Shown here piece after piece: positions 1 to 8,004 of a DNA stretch of 64,000 nucleotides. Every line of letters begins with the position of its first letter. Positions within the stretch are counted from its first letter, which is position 1. The DNA is from Lachnospiraceae bacterium. GTDB lineage: Bacteria; Bacillota; Clostridia; Lachnospirales; Lachnospiraceae. The notes under the pieces are model-generated. The model did not search any database and was not told where the DNA came from. It saw nothing but the letters and a program-made list of their open reading frames with translations. Location: NCBI GenBank assembly GCA_024685315.1, contig JAIKVW010000013.1:26027-90026 (forward strand), read 5' to 3'. A program made the position numbers and the translations under genes.

Positions 1-2002
1 CTGCTGCCCACATCTCGCCGGTGCCTGCACTAAGTGCATCCCAGAGGTCGGAGCTGTTGGTAAGATCCTGGATGGTAAGGGTAACGCCGATGGTAGCGAA
101 AGCTTCGCTTGCGTCAGCGATGATGTTGAATGCAGGGTGGTTGCCGGTGCCGTCGCCGGGGATCATGAAGGTGTAGTCAAGCTTAGCGCCCTCAGGAGCT
201 GCTGTAACCTTGCCGTCCTCAACGGTGAAGCCTGCTGCCTCGAAGAATCCAAGAGCTGCCTCGAGAGCTGCTGCGTACTTGTCTTCCTCGGACATGTCGG
301 AGGTGTAGATAGGATTGCCCTCAACGTCAGTTGAGAAAGCGATCTGGTAACCTTCGTCGGTAGGCTGAGGAGCTGCCCATGAAGTGTTGGAAATAGGATA
401 CTGGATAACGGATGCAGCGTCGCCGTAGTAGGTGTTGATAGCTGCGTCACGGTATACGGAGAATACGGTTGCGAATGCTTTACGAAGGTTCTTGGAAGCA
501 TCTGATCCGGACTCGCCGCCTACAGATACGTTTTCTGCGTTGATTCCGATGTAGCCGTAGCCAAGGTTGTCAACAAGGCTGGTGGTGATAACGTCGCCGG
601 AGATTTCCCCGTTGGAGTTCTGCTGAGCAACTGCCTTAGCGGTATCCTTGGACCATGAAGGATCGGTGATATCGATCATCTTGTTTGCGATACCGTTGAG
701 CTTGTCATCGTCATTGGACTCACGGAACTGAACGTACTTGGTCTTAGGAGCGCCCTTGAAGTAGAGATCGTTAGCTTCGAAGGATACGACACCGTCTTCA
801 TACTTAACGAACTTGTAAGGACCAGCGCCCATAGGCTGGGTTGTCTTAGACCTGACGATGCTGAGGTCGCCCTTGGTGAAACCGAAGGAATTGTTGTCAT
901 AATCATAGAGGCTTGCATCTCCATAGTAGTGCATAGGAGCGATGGAAACGGCGAGCTGGTAGATCATGGTAGCGTCAACTTCGGTAGCGACTATCCTGAG
1001 ATGATAATCATCGATCTTCTGGATACCGGAAATGTTCGGAACATCCTCGCCGGTAGCGATACCCTTGGTGTAGCTTTCATACTCAGAGAACAGGTCGGTG
1101 ATGGCAGAGCCTGCGGTCTCTGTGGAGATCATGCTGTTAAGGTCTCCGCCATAAGCTTCGAGCATGGTGTTGAAGATGTCAAGCTCGGTAGCGTCTGCAG
1201 GAACTTCGTATCCCCAGTTAGCCATAACGACATCCCAGGTATCCTCTTCTTTATTGTATCCGAGAGCGACAAGGTAATCCTTGATCTCGTTTACGAATGT
1301 AACAGCGCCTGCCTCATAGTCTTCCCAGAACTTGGTCTGAGTAGCCTCATCCCAGTTCGTGAAGTCGGTGTTGTCCTTGCCTGCTGCAAGAAGAAGGCTG
1401 AGGAGGGTCTGCATTCCTGAACGGTACTCTGTCATACCCTGGATCGGGCTGGAGAAGAGTGATGAAGATCCGTCATAGGTAGGATCGCTGAGAACATACA
1501 TTGAGAAAATGATGTCATCAACGGTAAGAGGCTCGCCGTCTGAGAATACGAGATCCTCGCGAAGTGTGAAATCGTAGAAAACGGTTCCGTCTTCATTCTC
1601 TGTTACTTCCAGATCTGCGGGTCCGTAGTAGGTGTAATCTGTGCCGTTGTAAGCGATGGTCTCGCCTTCGATTCCCTTGTAGATGATAGCGCCCTGGCGG
1701 TCGCTGTTAAGCAGGCCGAGCTGGGTCATAGCATATACATCCTGGTCATAAGCGGTCTCTGAGAAGAACGGTGAGAACTTCTCGTTGAAGTTGCTGTATC
1801 CGACAACGAGCGGGGTGTCTTCTGTAGCGCCGCCTGCTTCGGACTCGGTTTCGGTTGCTTCGCCGGTCTCGGCTGCTTCCGTCTCAGTAGGTGCTGTGGT
1901 CTCGGGAGCTGCGCTGCTGGAGCTTGAGCTTGAGCATGCTGCCATGCCAAGGACCATAGCTGCACTGAGACCTAAAGCAAGTACTTTAGTCATCTTTTTC
2001 AT
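1..2002 (-). CDS. Peptide/oligopeptide ABC transporter substrate-binding lipoprotein (family 5), C-terminus beyond window
   Basis: The reading frame is open from the ATG at 2002 to the left edge, so the C-terminus is missing. The N-terminus is a lipoprotein signal (MKKMTKVLALGL, lipobox ending GMAAC), followed by a Ser/Ala/Thr/Glu-rich linker. The mature part has features of the SBP_bac_5 family: an early segment reading GYSNFNEKFSPFFSETAYD, then LREDLVFSDGEPLTVDDI, where ligand-loaded binding proteins typically read FSDG.PLTADDV. It would sit on the outer face of the membrane and hand peptides or similar solutes to an ABC permease, presumably encoded to the left. A strong ribosome site (AAGGAGGA) lies 7 bases before the start. 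Ligand cannot be told from sequence. The transporter assignment is sure; the substrate is not. Confidence 0.9.
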   Translation of the reverse strand, partial: MKKMTKVLALGLSAAMVLGMAACSSSSSSSAAPETTAPTETEAAETGEATETESEAGGATEDTPLVVGYSNFNEKFSPFFSETAYDQDVYAMTQLGLLNSDRQGAIIYKGIEGETIAYNGTDYTYYGPADLEVTENEDGTVFYDFTLREDLVFSDGEPLTVDDIIFSMYVLSDPTYDGSSSLFSSPIQGMTEYRSGMQTLLSLLLAAGKDNTDFTNWDEATQTKFWEDYEAGAVTFVNEIKDYLVALGYNKEEDTWDVVMANWGYEVPADATELDIFNTMLEAYGGDLNSMISTETAGSAITDLFSEYESYTKGIATGEDVPNISGIQKIDDYHLRIVATEVDATMIYQLAVSIAPMHYYGDASLYDYDNNSFGFTKGDLSIVRSKTTQPMGAGPYKFVKYEDGVVSFEANDLYFKGAPKTKYVQFRESNDDDKLNGIANKMIDITDPSWSKDTAKAVAQQNSNGEISGDVITTSLVDNLGYGYIGINAENVSVGGESGSDASKNLRKAFATVFSVYRDAAINTYYGDAASVIQYPISNTSWAAPQPTDEGYQIAFSTDVEGNPIYTSDMSEEDKYAAALEAALGFFEAAGFTVEDGKVTAAPEGAKLDYTFMIPGDGTGNHPAFNIIADASEAFATIGVTLTIQDLTNSSDLWDALSAGTGEMWAA

Positions 2003-2117
2003 CCTAATTCCTCCTTGTTAGAAATGACTGTTAAGTATCACCTTTGTATTGCTGCTTCCAGATGATACTAGATAATCGTATTTTACTTCTCTGGGGCCAT
2101 TATGTCAATAAAAAGGT

Positions 2118-2681
2118 CTATTTTGCCTTTGCGCGCCTGCTTCTCAGGAACTCCTCGTACATATTCTGATGAGGATAAGACTGCCTGTGATACTCCCCGT
2201 CGAGCGCGTAGGCAGTCAGTTCGTCCCCGGTGTACTCGAGTTTCAGTGAAAAGAAAGGGGCCTCATCCTGCATCAGGCGGAAGAATATCCTGTCGCCCTC
2301 CCAGAGCTCCAGATCATAGACCTTGTCCATGTCGAGCCACTCAAGCACGCCTTCGCGGCAGGGGATCACCCCGTCGGGGCCTTCCCCCGCGCTGCTGCCG
2401 CCTTCCCTTTCCCAGGCGTAGGCGGAAAACAGGTGCATGAACTCGGTCTCGTACCTGTCGGTCACGAAGGTAACGATGCCGCGGAAGCGGTAATCCGTGA
2501 GCCTCAGGCCGGTCTCCTCCATGGTCTCGCGGAGAAGACAGTCCTCCGGGCTTTCCTTGTCCTCGAATTTTCCCCCGACACCGATCCACTTGTCCTTGTT
2601 TATGTCGTGCTCTTTCTTGGTCCTGTGCATCATAAGGTATCTGCCGTCTTTTTCAAGATAGCACAGCGTCGTCAGCAGCAT
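2118..2681 (-). CDS. Nudix hydrolase, MutT/8-oxo-dGTP diphosphatase type
   Basis: This 187-residue protein carries a complete Nudix box at about residues 37-59 (G-x5-E-x7-RETMEETGL), the metal and pyrophosphate site of Nudix enzymes. The opening LLTTLCYLEKDGRYLMMHR and the KDKWIGVGGK segment resemble the MutT/NudG-like 8-oxo-dGTP diphosphatases of Firmicutes, which clean oxidised nucleotides from the pool. Its length is slightly above the usual 150-160 because of an extended C-terminal tail rich in Arg and Lys. The start has GGGAGG 8 bases upstream, and a TATACT -10-like hexamer lies just before it near 2720. It stands alone between the transporter gene and a divergent regulator. Nudix membership is secure; the exact nucleotide substrate is inferred. 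Confidence 0.85.
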   Translation of the reverse strand: MLLTTLCYLEKDGRYLMMHRTKKEHDINKDKWIGVGGKFEDKESPEDCLLRETMEETGLRLTDYRFRGIVTFVTDRYETEFMHLFSAYAWEREGGSSAGEGPDGVIPCREGVLEWLDMDKVYDLELWEGDRIFFRLMQDEAPFFSLKLEYTGDELTAYALDGEYHRQSYPHQNMYEEFLRSRRAKAK

Positions 2682-2771
2682 TTTCCCGACCTCCCGGAAG
2701 TATCTTTTTCGAAATAACAGTATACCACAATGCGGGAGCCGGCAACAGACAGCCTCTCTTTCCGTTTTTAC

Positions 2772-2800
2772 TTCACTTTTGCGGGGATTAATGGTATATT
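2772..2800 (+). promoter_or_regulatory. Sigma-70-type promoter of the DtxR-like regulator
   Basis: TTCACT (2772-2777) and TATATT (2795-2800) are separated by 17 bases, placing transcription start near 2807 and giving the regulator a leader of about 115 bases. Confidence 0.5.
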
Positions 2801-2834
2801 AAAGTATAACAGTATCAAAAAATATTATATAAGG

Positions 2835-2872
2835 AAGCTCGTCAGGACTTCGTCCGAACGGGCGGGCTTTTA
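2835..2872 (+). terminator. Hairpin followed by four T, possible attenuator in the regulator leader
   Basis: AAGCTCGTC (2835-2843) can pair with GGCGGGCTT (2861-2869), including G-U pairs. A small GGAC/GTCC hairpin sits inside the loop. The stem runs into TTTTA. It lies between the promoter and the start codon of the DtxR-like gene, so it could end transcripts early. The T run is short, so function is uncertain. Confidence 0.4.
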
Positions 2873-2922
2873 CTGATCTTGCGATGCTCGTTAAGTAAAA
2901 ACACCCAGGAAGGAGAACCGCC

Positions 2923-3315
2923 ATGAAGATGCAGGAATCCCCGGAAGATTACCTCGAAGCGATCCTGATGATCAAACTTCAGAAGGGAAAGGTCCGTTCG
3001 ATCGACGTAGCAAGGCATCTCGGCTTTTCGAAGCCCAGCGTGAGCGTTGCGATGAAAAGGCTCCGCGAGAACGGCTATGTGCTTATGGATGAAGACGGAT
3101 ACCTCACTCTTACCGATTCCGGCAATGAAATAGCGTCCAGCATTTATGAGCGCCATACCATTGTGTCGGAATACCTCATGCAGCTCGGCATTTCTGAAGA
3201 GACCGCGATCAATGACGCCTGCAGGATAGAGCATGTCCTCAGCGAGGAATCCTTCCAGCGCATCAAGGAGCTCACGGAAGCATCCCGCGGCAAGTCCGGC
3301 AGCGGGGAGAGCTGA
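2923..3315 (+). CDS. DtxR/MntR-family metal-dependent transcriptional regulator
   Basis: The 130-residue protein begins with the signature of DtxR/MntR proteins, ESPEDYLEAILMI, followed by a winged helix (about residues 20-75, ARHLGFSKPSVSVAMKRL as recognition region). A metal-binding/dimerisation domain follows, with HTIVSEYLMQLGISEETAINDACRIEHVLSEE, in which the E/H residues ligate the metal. It lacks the C-terminal SH3-like domain of DtxR, so its architecture matches MntR, the manganese-responsive repressor of Mn uptake genes. No transporter gene lies next to it, so targets are not shown here. The ribosome site AAGGAGA lies 7 bases before the ATG at 2923; a second in-frame ATG two codons later is equally possible. 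Metal specificity (Mn versus Fe) is inferred. Confidence 0.88.
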   Translation: MKMQESPEDYLEAILMIKLQKGKVRSIDVARHLGFSKPSVSVAMKRLRENGYVLMDEDGYLTLTDSGNEIASSIYERHTIVSEYLMQLGISEETAINDACRIEHVLSEESFQRIKELTEASRGKSGSGES

Positions 3316-3332
3316 CCCCCGGAGAAAAAGAA

Positions 3333-3360
3333 AAACGGCTATCCGCTAAGATAACCGTTT
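3333..3360 (+). terminator. Terminator-like hairpin after the DtxR-like gene
   Basis: AAACGGCTATC (3333-3343) pairs with GATAACCGTTT (3350-3360) with one mismatch. It is 18 bases after the stop codon. The downstream tract is TTTCTCCC rather than a clean T run. Confidence 0.5.
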
Positions 3361-3430
3361 CTCCCGTGTACGAAAATCAAATAGTGTTACTAAAAAAGTC
3401 AGATATCATGGCAAAATCACTGACTATACA

Positions 3431-3459
3431 GACGAGGCAGTTAGGAGTGACTAACCTCG
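3431..3459. other. Stem-loop in the leader region of the AI-2E family gene
   Basis: An inverted repeat pairs CGAGG plus GTTAG with CTAAC plus CTCG around the loop GAGTGA, with two bulged bases. It lies 75 bases upstream of the next gene in otherwise A/T-rich sequence. It may be a protein site or an RNA stem; no known riboswitch pattern is visible. Confidence 0.3.
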
Positions 3460-3532
3460 TAATGACAATATACCAGATTGTTTTTTGAGATGCAAGCACT
3501 TTTTATAATAATTTGAGGTATTTTTAATTATT

Positions 3533-4957
3533 ATGCAGGACAGCAAGGATCCGGCGGGCCGAAGCGCCGCTGAAGGAACAAAGAAGGCAGGCGGGACCTC
3601 CAAAAAAAGTTCCGACTCTTCCGGGGCCTTCTGGAAAGAGCACTTTAAGAGCAACCGTAAATATTTCACGATCTCCGTCTACGTGGTGGTCACCTTTTTC
3701 ATTTGCCTGATCATTTACAAGGTCTTCGGCAACTGGAGCGCGACCGTTTCCACGTTTTCAAGCGTTGTCTCCACGCTCATGCCTTTCCTCGTAGCCTTCC
3801 TTATCGCCTATTTCATAAACCCGATGGCGGGGTGGATCGACGACCTTATATTCTACAGGCATTTTAATATATTCAGCAAAAGCGCGCGGAAAGCCAGAGC
3901 TTCCGCCCCGGTCAAAAAAGCCCACAGGCTGATCTCGGTGGTCCTGGCCTACGTGATAGTTATAGCCGCGGTCATGCTCGCTCTCTCGCTGATACTCCCG
4001 CAGGTGGTCGAGGGCATCGCCGCCCTGGTCTCCCAGCTCCCTTCGATGGTCAATACCATCACCGGCTGGATCGAAAACCTCGACGACTACGTCCCCGGCG
4101 CGGACCTTTCATATGTAGAGAACATCGTCAGCCAGCTCGGCGACAAGATCGTAGATTACGTCCAGAATTTCGCCTCCGAACTGCTCCCGAAGCTCTACAA
4201 TATCGGAAGATCTTTCTTAAGCGCGGTCCTGAATGTCATCCTTGCCTTTATCATCTCCTGCTATATCTCGGCAGAAAGCGACTCGATCAAGTTCCAGATA
4301 AAGCGGATCATCTACGCGCTGTTCCGCGAGGAGATTGCCGAAAGGATCGTATACACGCTGAAGAAATCCAACACGATCTTCAGTTCCTTCATCACCGGCA
4401 AGGTCATCGATTCGATCATCATCGGAATGCTCTGCTTCCTTCTGATGAAGGTGCTGCGGCTTGATTACGCGGTAGTGCTCAGCCTGATCGTGGGCGTCAC
4501 CAATATGATCCCCTACTTCGGGCCTTTCATCGGCGCGGTCCCCGGCGTAATAATACTGCTTGTCATTTCCCCCGGAAAAGCGCTTATATTTGTAATAATG
4601 ATAGTGCTCCTTCAGCAGTTCGACGGAAATATCCTGGGGCCGAAGATCCTTGGCGAGTCCACCGGCTTGAAGCCGGTATGGGTCATTTTCGCGATCATCG
4701 TAGGCGGAGCGGTCGCCGGGCCTATCGGCATGTTCCTGGGAGTCCCGATCGTTGGCGTGCTCGTTTTCATCGGAAGCGACCTGCTGAATTACATCCTGAG
4801 CCGCCGGAATATCCGCTACGATCTGTCGAATATTGATCCTAATCGGATGTCGAAGATCGATCACGTATTTATATACAGCGATCCTCCGGAGGATGCGGCT
4901 GCTGCCGCGGCAGAAAAAGAAGCCGGGAAAAAGCCTGAGGATCCCGGAAAAGCTTAA
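3533..4957 (+). CDS. AI-2E family (PerM/YtvI-like) membrane transporter
   Basis: This 474-residue protein has a hydrophilic, Lys/Ser-rich N-terminus (1-37). It is followed by two membrane helices, a large soluble loop, and five or more C-terminal helices, with segments such as NMIPYFGPFIGAVPGVIILL and GMFLGVPIVGVLVFI. That NxxPYxGPfiG motif and the DGNILGPKILGESTGLKPVWV stretch are diagnostic of the AI-2E family (TqsA, PerM, YtvI). Members export small molecules or act as sodium/proton-linked carriers. The C-terminal tail is acidic and Ala-rich. The start has only a weak GAGG 17 bases upstream, so the true start could differ slightly. The gene stands alone and ends in a shared bidirectional terminator with trmB. 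Confidence 0.85.
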   Translation: MQDSKDPAGRSAAEGTKKAGGTSKKSSDSSGAFWKEHFKSNRKYFTISVYVVVTFFICLIIYKVFGNWSATVSTFSSVVSTLMPFLVAFLIAYFINPMAGWIDDLIFYRHFNIFSKSARKARASAPVKKAHRLISVVLAYVIVIAAVMLALSLILPQVVEGIAALVSQLPSMVNTITGWIENLDDYVPGADLSYVENIVSQLGDKIVDYVQNFASELLPKLYNIGRSFLSAVLNVILAFIISCYISAESDSIKFQIKRIIYALFREEIAERIVYTLKKSNTIFSSFITGKVIDSIIIGMLCFLLMKVLRLDYAVVLSLIVGVTNMIPYFGPFIGAVPGVIILLVISPGKALIFVIMIVLLQQFDGNILGPKILGESTGLKPVWVIFAIIVGGAVAGPIGMFLGVPIVGVLVFIGSDLLNYILSRRNIRYDLSNIDPNRMSKIDHVFIYSDPPEDAAAAAAEKEAGKKPEDPGKA

Positions 4958-4984
4958 ACCGGAGCTTCAAGGAAAAGAAGCAAA

Positions 4985-5024
4985 GAAAGGGCCGGGTCAC
5001 TTATGTGGCTCAGCCCTTTCTTTC
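4985..5024. terminator. Bidirectional terminator between the AI-2E gene and trmB
   Basis: A 16-base stem (4985-5000 with 5005-5020) closes on a TTAT loop and is followed by TTTCT on the plus strand. It overlaps the last codons of trmB, so both convergent genes use the same hairpin. Confidence 0.75.
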
Positions 5025-5660
5025 TGCATCCATATAGCAGATCTTCTGTCCGAGATTCCGGAACTTATCTTCATATTCCGTCGGGATATTTCCCTCCAGA
5101 TACTCGCTGTGATAAAGATCGAAGGTGTGCCTTCCGGTATCCCATCCGCACCTGTCGCCCTCCTCGAGAGAGAACCTGAAGAGACCGGTGTTGTCGGTCT
5201 TCATTACCACATGCCCGCCGGGGACAAGGATCCTGTCGTAGCGCCCCCAGTAGAGCTCCGAGGTCAGCCGCCTCTTCGCGTGCCTCTCCTTCGGCCAGGG
5301 ATCCGAGAAATTGAGGAAGATCTTCGAGACCTCCCCTTCCCCGAACACGGAAGCGATCTCCTCGGCGTCCATCCTTACAAATATAAGGTTCCTGCCCTCG
5401 TACCCGCTCCTCTTTTCAAGCGCGCGCACGATCACGCTGGAGTACTTCTCCACCCCGATGTAATTGATCCCGGGGTTCCGGACCGCGTTCTCAAGGATGA
5501 ACTGCCCTTTTCCCATGCCTATCTCAAGGCATATCGGATTGCCGTTCCCGAAAAAATCGTTCCATTTCCCCGGCATCTCAAGCAGGGCCTCGTGGTCCGA
5601 GAGCACCAGGGGCGAGGCTTCTATCGTTTCCCGGCTTCCGGGAATGTTCTTAAGGCGCAT
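5010..5660 (-). CDS. trmB: tRNA (guanine-46-N7)-methyltransferase
   Basis: This 216-residue protein is of normal TrmB length. It shows the AdoMet site CLEIGMGKGQFI (about residues 44-55), the motif YIGVEKYSSVIVRAL, and the signature FLNFSDPWPKERHAKRRL that holds the catalytic and tRNA-contact residues. It methylates G46 in the variable loop of tRNAs using S-adenosylmethionine in the cytoplasm. It follows ilvN by 14 bases on the same strand, so it is probably the last gene of an ilvB-ilvN-trmB transcript. The start is supported by GGGAG 4-5 bases upstream. No anomalies are seen. Confidence 0.96.
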   Translation of the reverse strand: MRLKNIPGSRETIEASPLVLSDHEALLEMPGKWNDFFGNGNPICLEIGMGKGQFILENAVRNPGINYIGVEKYSSVIVRALEKRSGYEGRNLIFVRMDAEEIASVFGEGEVSKIFLNFSDPWPKERHAKRRLTSELYWGRYDRILVPGGHVVMKTDNTGLFRFSLEEGDRCGWDTGRHTFDLYHSEYLEGNIPTEYEDKFRNLGQKICYMDAERKG

Positions 5661-5674
5661 ACCGCTCCCGTCCT

Positions 5675-6157
5675 TTAATCGTTAAGGTCTCGCTGGATGG
5701 CAACGGCGCCTGTCCTCGCCATCTCGATGATCCCGAAGGGCTGCATCAGCTTAATGAACCTGTCGACCTTCGTAGTCTTGGCGGTAAGCTCAATGACCAT
5801 AGTCTTCGGGGCGAGGTCTGCCACGTGCGCGCCGGTGATGCTGCAGATCTGCATTATGTCCGCGCGGGTCGCGTTGGTGTAGGCGATCTTGATCATGAGG
5901 AGCTCCCTCATGACGCACTTGCCTTCGGTAAAACGCCTGACCTTGATAACGTCTATTTTTTTATTCAGCTGCTTCTCGATCTGCTCCATAATGCGCTCGT
6001 CGCCGCTGGAAACGATCGTCATGCTGGAAATATTGCGGTCGTCGGTCTCGCCTACCGCAAGGCTGTTGATGTTAAATCCGCGCCTTGCAAAAAGCCCCGC
6101 GATCTTACTGAGAACACCGTACCTGTTCTCTACAGTAACTGAGAAAATTCCTTTCAT
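5675..6157 (-). CDS. ilvN: Acetolactate synthase small (regulatory) subunit
   Basis: This 160-residue protein has an N-terminal ACT domain (FSVTVENRYGVLSKIAGLFARRGFNI...) that binds branched-chain amino acids. The C-terminal ALS_ss domain includes RELLMIKIAYTNATRADIMQI. This is the IlvN/IlvH regulatory subunit, which activates the catalytic subunit and gives valine feedback inhibition in isoleucine, leucine and valine synthesis. It lies 4 bases after ilvB, with AAAGGAGTGAG before its ATG, indicating an operon and likely coupled translation. Length and domains are normal for the family. Confidence 0.96.
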   Translation of the reverse strand: MKGIFSVTVENRYGVLSKIAGLFARRGFNINSLAVGETDDRNISSMTIVSSGDERIMEQIEKQLNKKIDVIKVRRFTEGKCVMRELLMIKIAYTNATRADIMQICSITGAHVADLAPKTMVIELTAKTTKVDRFIKLMQPFGIIEMARTGAVAIQRDLND

Positions 6158-6161
6158 GGGC

Positions 6162-7784
6162 TCACTCCTTTACCAGGTCGTAAGGATAGACCTCGCAGAC
6201 CATCATGCCGCTTCCCTCGGCAGCAAGAAATTCGCGTATGGTGTCCTCCATGCCGCTGTTGCTCGTCAGATGGAAATATCCTATCCCGTAGGCATCCGCA
6301 AGCTTCGCGAAATCCGGCCACTCGCCGAGGTTCGTGCCGCTGTAGCGGTCGTCGTAATTATGATGCTGGTATTCGCGGACCAGCCCCAGATAACCGTTGT
6401 GCATGATCACGAACTTGATATGCAGGCCGTAATGCTGCATGGTCGAGAGTTCCATCATAGCCATCTGGAACGAACCGTCGCCGCACACCGCAATGACCTG
6501 TTTATCCGGGAAAGCCGCCCTTGCGCCCATGGCCGCGGGGATCGAATAGCTCATTGTCCCGAAGCCGCCGGTGGTAAGGAAACGTCCGTGCTTCATAACG
6601 TAGTTGTCCGCGGACCAGAGCTGGTTCTGTCCGACGTCCGCGACATAGACCGCGTCGTCTTCCATCATGGAGCTCAGCGTCTTAACAAAGAGGCAGGGAT
6701 CCACGAAATCAGGATTAAAGTGGTGGTTCGGCACGTAATCGGCTTTCTTCTGCTCGAGAGTGCCGGTCCATTCGCTGTAGTCGCTCTCAAAATCCCTCTC
6801 GAGAAGCTTCTGCATGACCACCTTGATATCGCCGACGAGCGGGATCGTGGTGCCGAGGTTCTTTCCGATCTCGGCGGGGTCGACGTCTATATGAATAATG
6901 GTTGTGTTCCTGCGTTCAAGCTTGTACGGCTTAACTACCGCGCGGTCAGCGACCCTGGCCCCGACCAGCATCAGGACGTCGCATTCAGCGACAGCGTAGT
7001 TCGCGTAAGGTTTGCCGTTCGTCCCGAGCATTCCCATATAATGAGGGTCGTCGCTCGGAAGCGCGCCGATGCCCATCATGGTGGACACCGCGGGAATATT
7101 GTGGCGGTCGATGAACTGCTTCATCTCGTCCTCTGCGTTAGCCAGGATGGTTCCGCCGCCGGTGCAGATAAGCGGTCTCTTCGCCTTCGTGAGCGTCTCG
7201 ATGACCTTATTGATCTGAAGGTCATTCCCCTTGACCGTAGGCTTGTATCCTCTCAGCGACACCCTTTCCGCGGGAACGTACTCGGAAGCCTTGTTCTGGA
7301 TGTCTACGGGAACGTCTATAAGCACGGGCCCTCTCCTGCCTGTGGAGGCAATGTAAAAGGCCTCTTCAAATATCCTGGGGATGTCCGCAGGATCTCTCAC
7401 GAGATAGCTGTACTTTACGAAAGGCTCGCAGGCGCCGGTAATATCGGCTTCCTGGAAAACGTCCCTGCCCAGAAGGCTGGTCTCGACCTGCCCGGTGATG
7501 GCGATGAGCGGAATGCTGTCCGCGTAAGCCGTCGCGATCGCGGTGATAAGGTTGGTCGCACCGGGGCCGGAGGTTGCCACGGCTACGGCAGGCTTCCTCG
7601 TAACACGTGCGTATCCGCTCGCCATGTGCCCGCCGTTCTGCTCGGCGCGCACCAGGACGACGTCGATGTCCGACCTGTAAAGGCTGTCGAAAAACGGACA
7701 AATTGCGACTCCCGGATAACCGAACACGGTATGGATGTCTTTCTTTTCAAGACATTTTACCATTACATCTGCGCCTGTCATCAT
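6162..7784 (-). CDS. ilvB: Acetolactate synthase large (catalytic) subunit
   Basis: This 540-residue thiamine-diphosphate enzyme condenses two pyruvates, or pyruvate and 2-oxobutyrate, in the first common step of branched-chain amino acid synthesis. Visible are the N-terminal Pyr domain with the catalytic Glu in VRAEQNGGHMASGYAR, GPGATNLITAIATAYADS, a central FAD/nucleotide-type domain, and the C-terminal PP domain with the ThDP motif GDGSFQMAMMELSTMQHY followed by HNGYLG. It is paired with ilvN. The start is the first of two adjacent ATGs, with GGAGGAGG 7 bases upstream. A catabolic acetolactate synthase is less likely because of the linked regulatory subunit. Confidence 0.95.
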   Translation of the reverse strand: MMTGADVMVKCLEKKDIHTVFGYPGVAICPFFDSLYRSDIDVVLVRAEQNGGHMASGYARVTRKPAVAVATSGPGATNLITAIATAYADSIPLIAITGQVETSLLGRDVFQEADITGACEPFVKYSYLVRDPADIPRIFEEAFYIASTGRRGPVLIDVPVDIQNKASEYVPAERVSLRGYKPTVKGNDLQINKVIETLTKAKRPLICTGGGTILANAEDEMKQFIDRHNIPAVSTMMGIGALPSDDPHYMGMLGTNGKPYANYAVAECDVLMLVGARVADRAVVKPYKLERRNTTIIHIDVDPAEIGKNLGTTIPLVGDIKVVMQKLLERDFESDYSEWTGTLEQKKADYVPNHHFNPDFVDPCLFVKTLSSMMEDDAVYVADVGQNQLWSADNYVMKHGRFLTTGGFGTMSYSIPAAMGARAAFPDKQVIAVCGDGSFQMAMMELSTMQHYGLHIKFVIMHNGYLGLVREYQHHNYDDRYSGTNLGEWPDFAKLADAYGIGYFHLTSNSGMEDTIREFLAAEGSGMMVCEVYPYDLVKE

Positions 7785-7840
7785 CTTATATCCTCCTCCG
7801 GATGCGCGAGGCTCTGCCGCCCCGCCAAAACTGCTTCTGC

Positions 7841-7874
7841 CTGCCCGCAGATTATATCCTAAAGCCGCGGGCAG
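7841..7874 (-). promoter_or_regulatory. Perfect 8-bp inverted repeat in the ilvB leader
   Basis: CTGCCCGC (7841-7848) and GCGGGCAG (7867-7874) flank an A/T-rich core that contains TATAAT on the minus strand. It lies between the probable promoter and ilvB. It could be a repressor site, a leader hairpin, or a second promoter core; there is no T run, so it is not a terminator. Confidence 0.4.
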
Positions 7875-7891
7875 TTTCAGGTGTGACTATC

Positions 7892-7921
7892 ATCTTAGCA
7901 CATATTGAGTTCCGGTGTAAA
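7892..7921 (-). promoter_or_regulatory. Probable ilvB promoter
   Basis: On the minus strand TTTACA (7916-7921) and TAAGAT (7892-7897) are 18 bases apart, giving a leader of about 100 bases for ilvB-ilvN-trmB. Confidence 0.45.
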
Positions 7922-7933
7922 TACAAAGGATTA

Positions 7934-7985
7934 AACAAATACAGCGGAGAAATGCGTATTCCGCATCCTCTCCGCTGTATTTGTT
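7934..7985 (-). terminator. Strong terminator after the exonuclease gene
   Basis: A perfect 17-bp stem (7934-7950 with 7969-7985) encloses a second small hairpin (ATGCG/CGCAT). On the minus strand the 3' arm continues into TTTGTTTAAT. It isolates the exonuclease transcript from ilvB. Confidence 0.75.
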
Positions 7986-8004
7986 CCCTGTCGGGCGGCG
8001 GTTT

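Noticed and set aside
5889..7862. 657-codon plus-strand ORF opposite ilvB/ilvN
   Set aside because: Composition is rich in His, Arg and Val with no motif; it is the antisense shadow of GC-rich codons in ilvBN.
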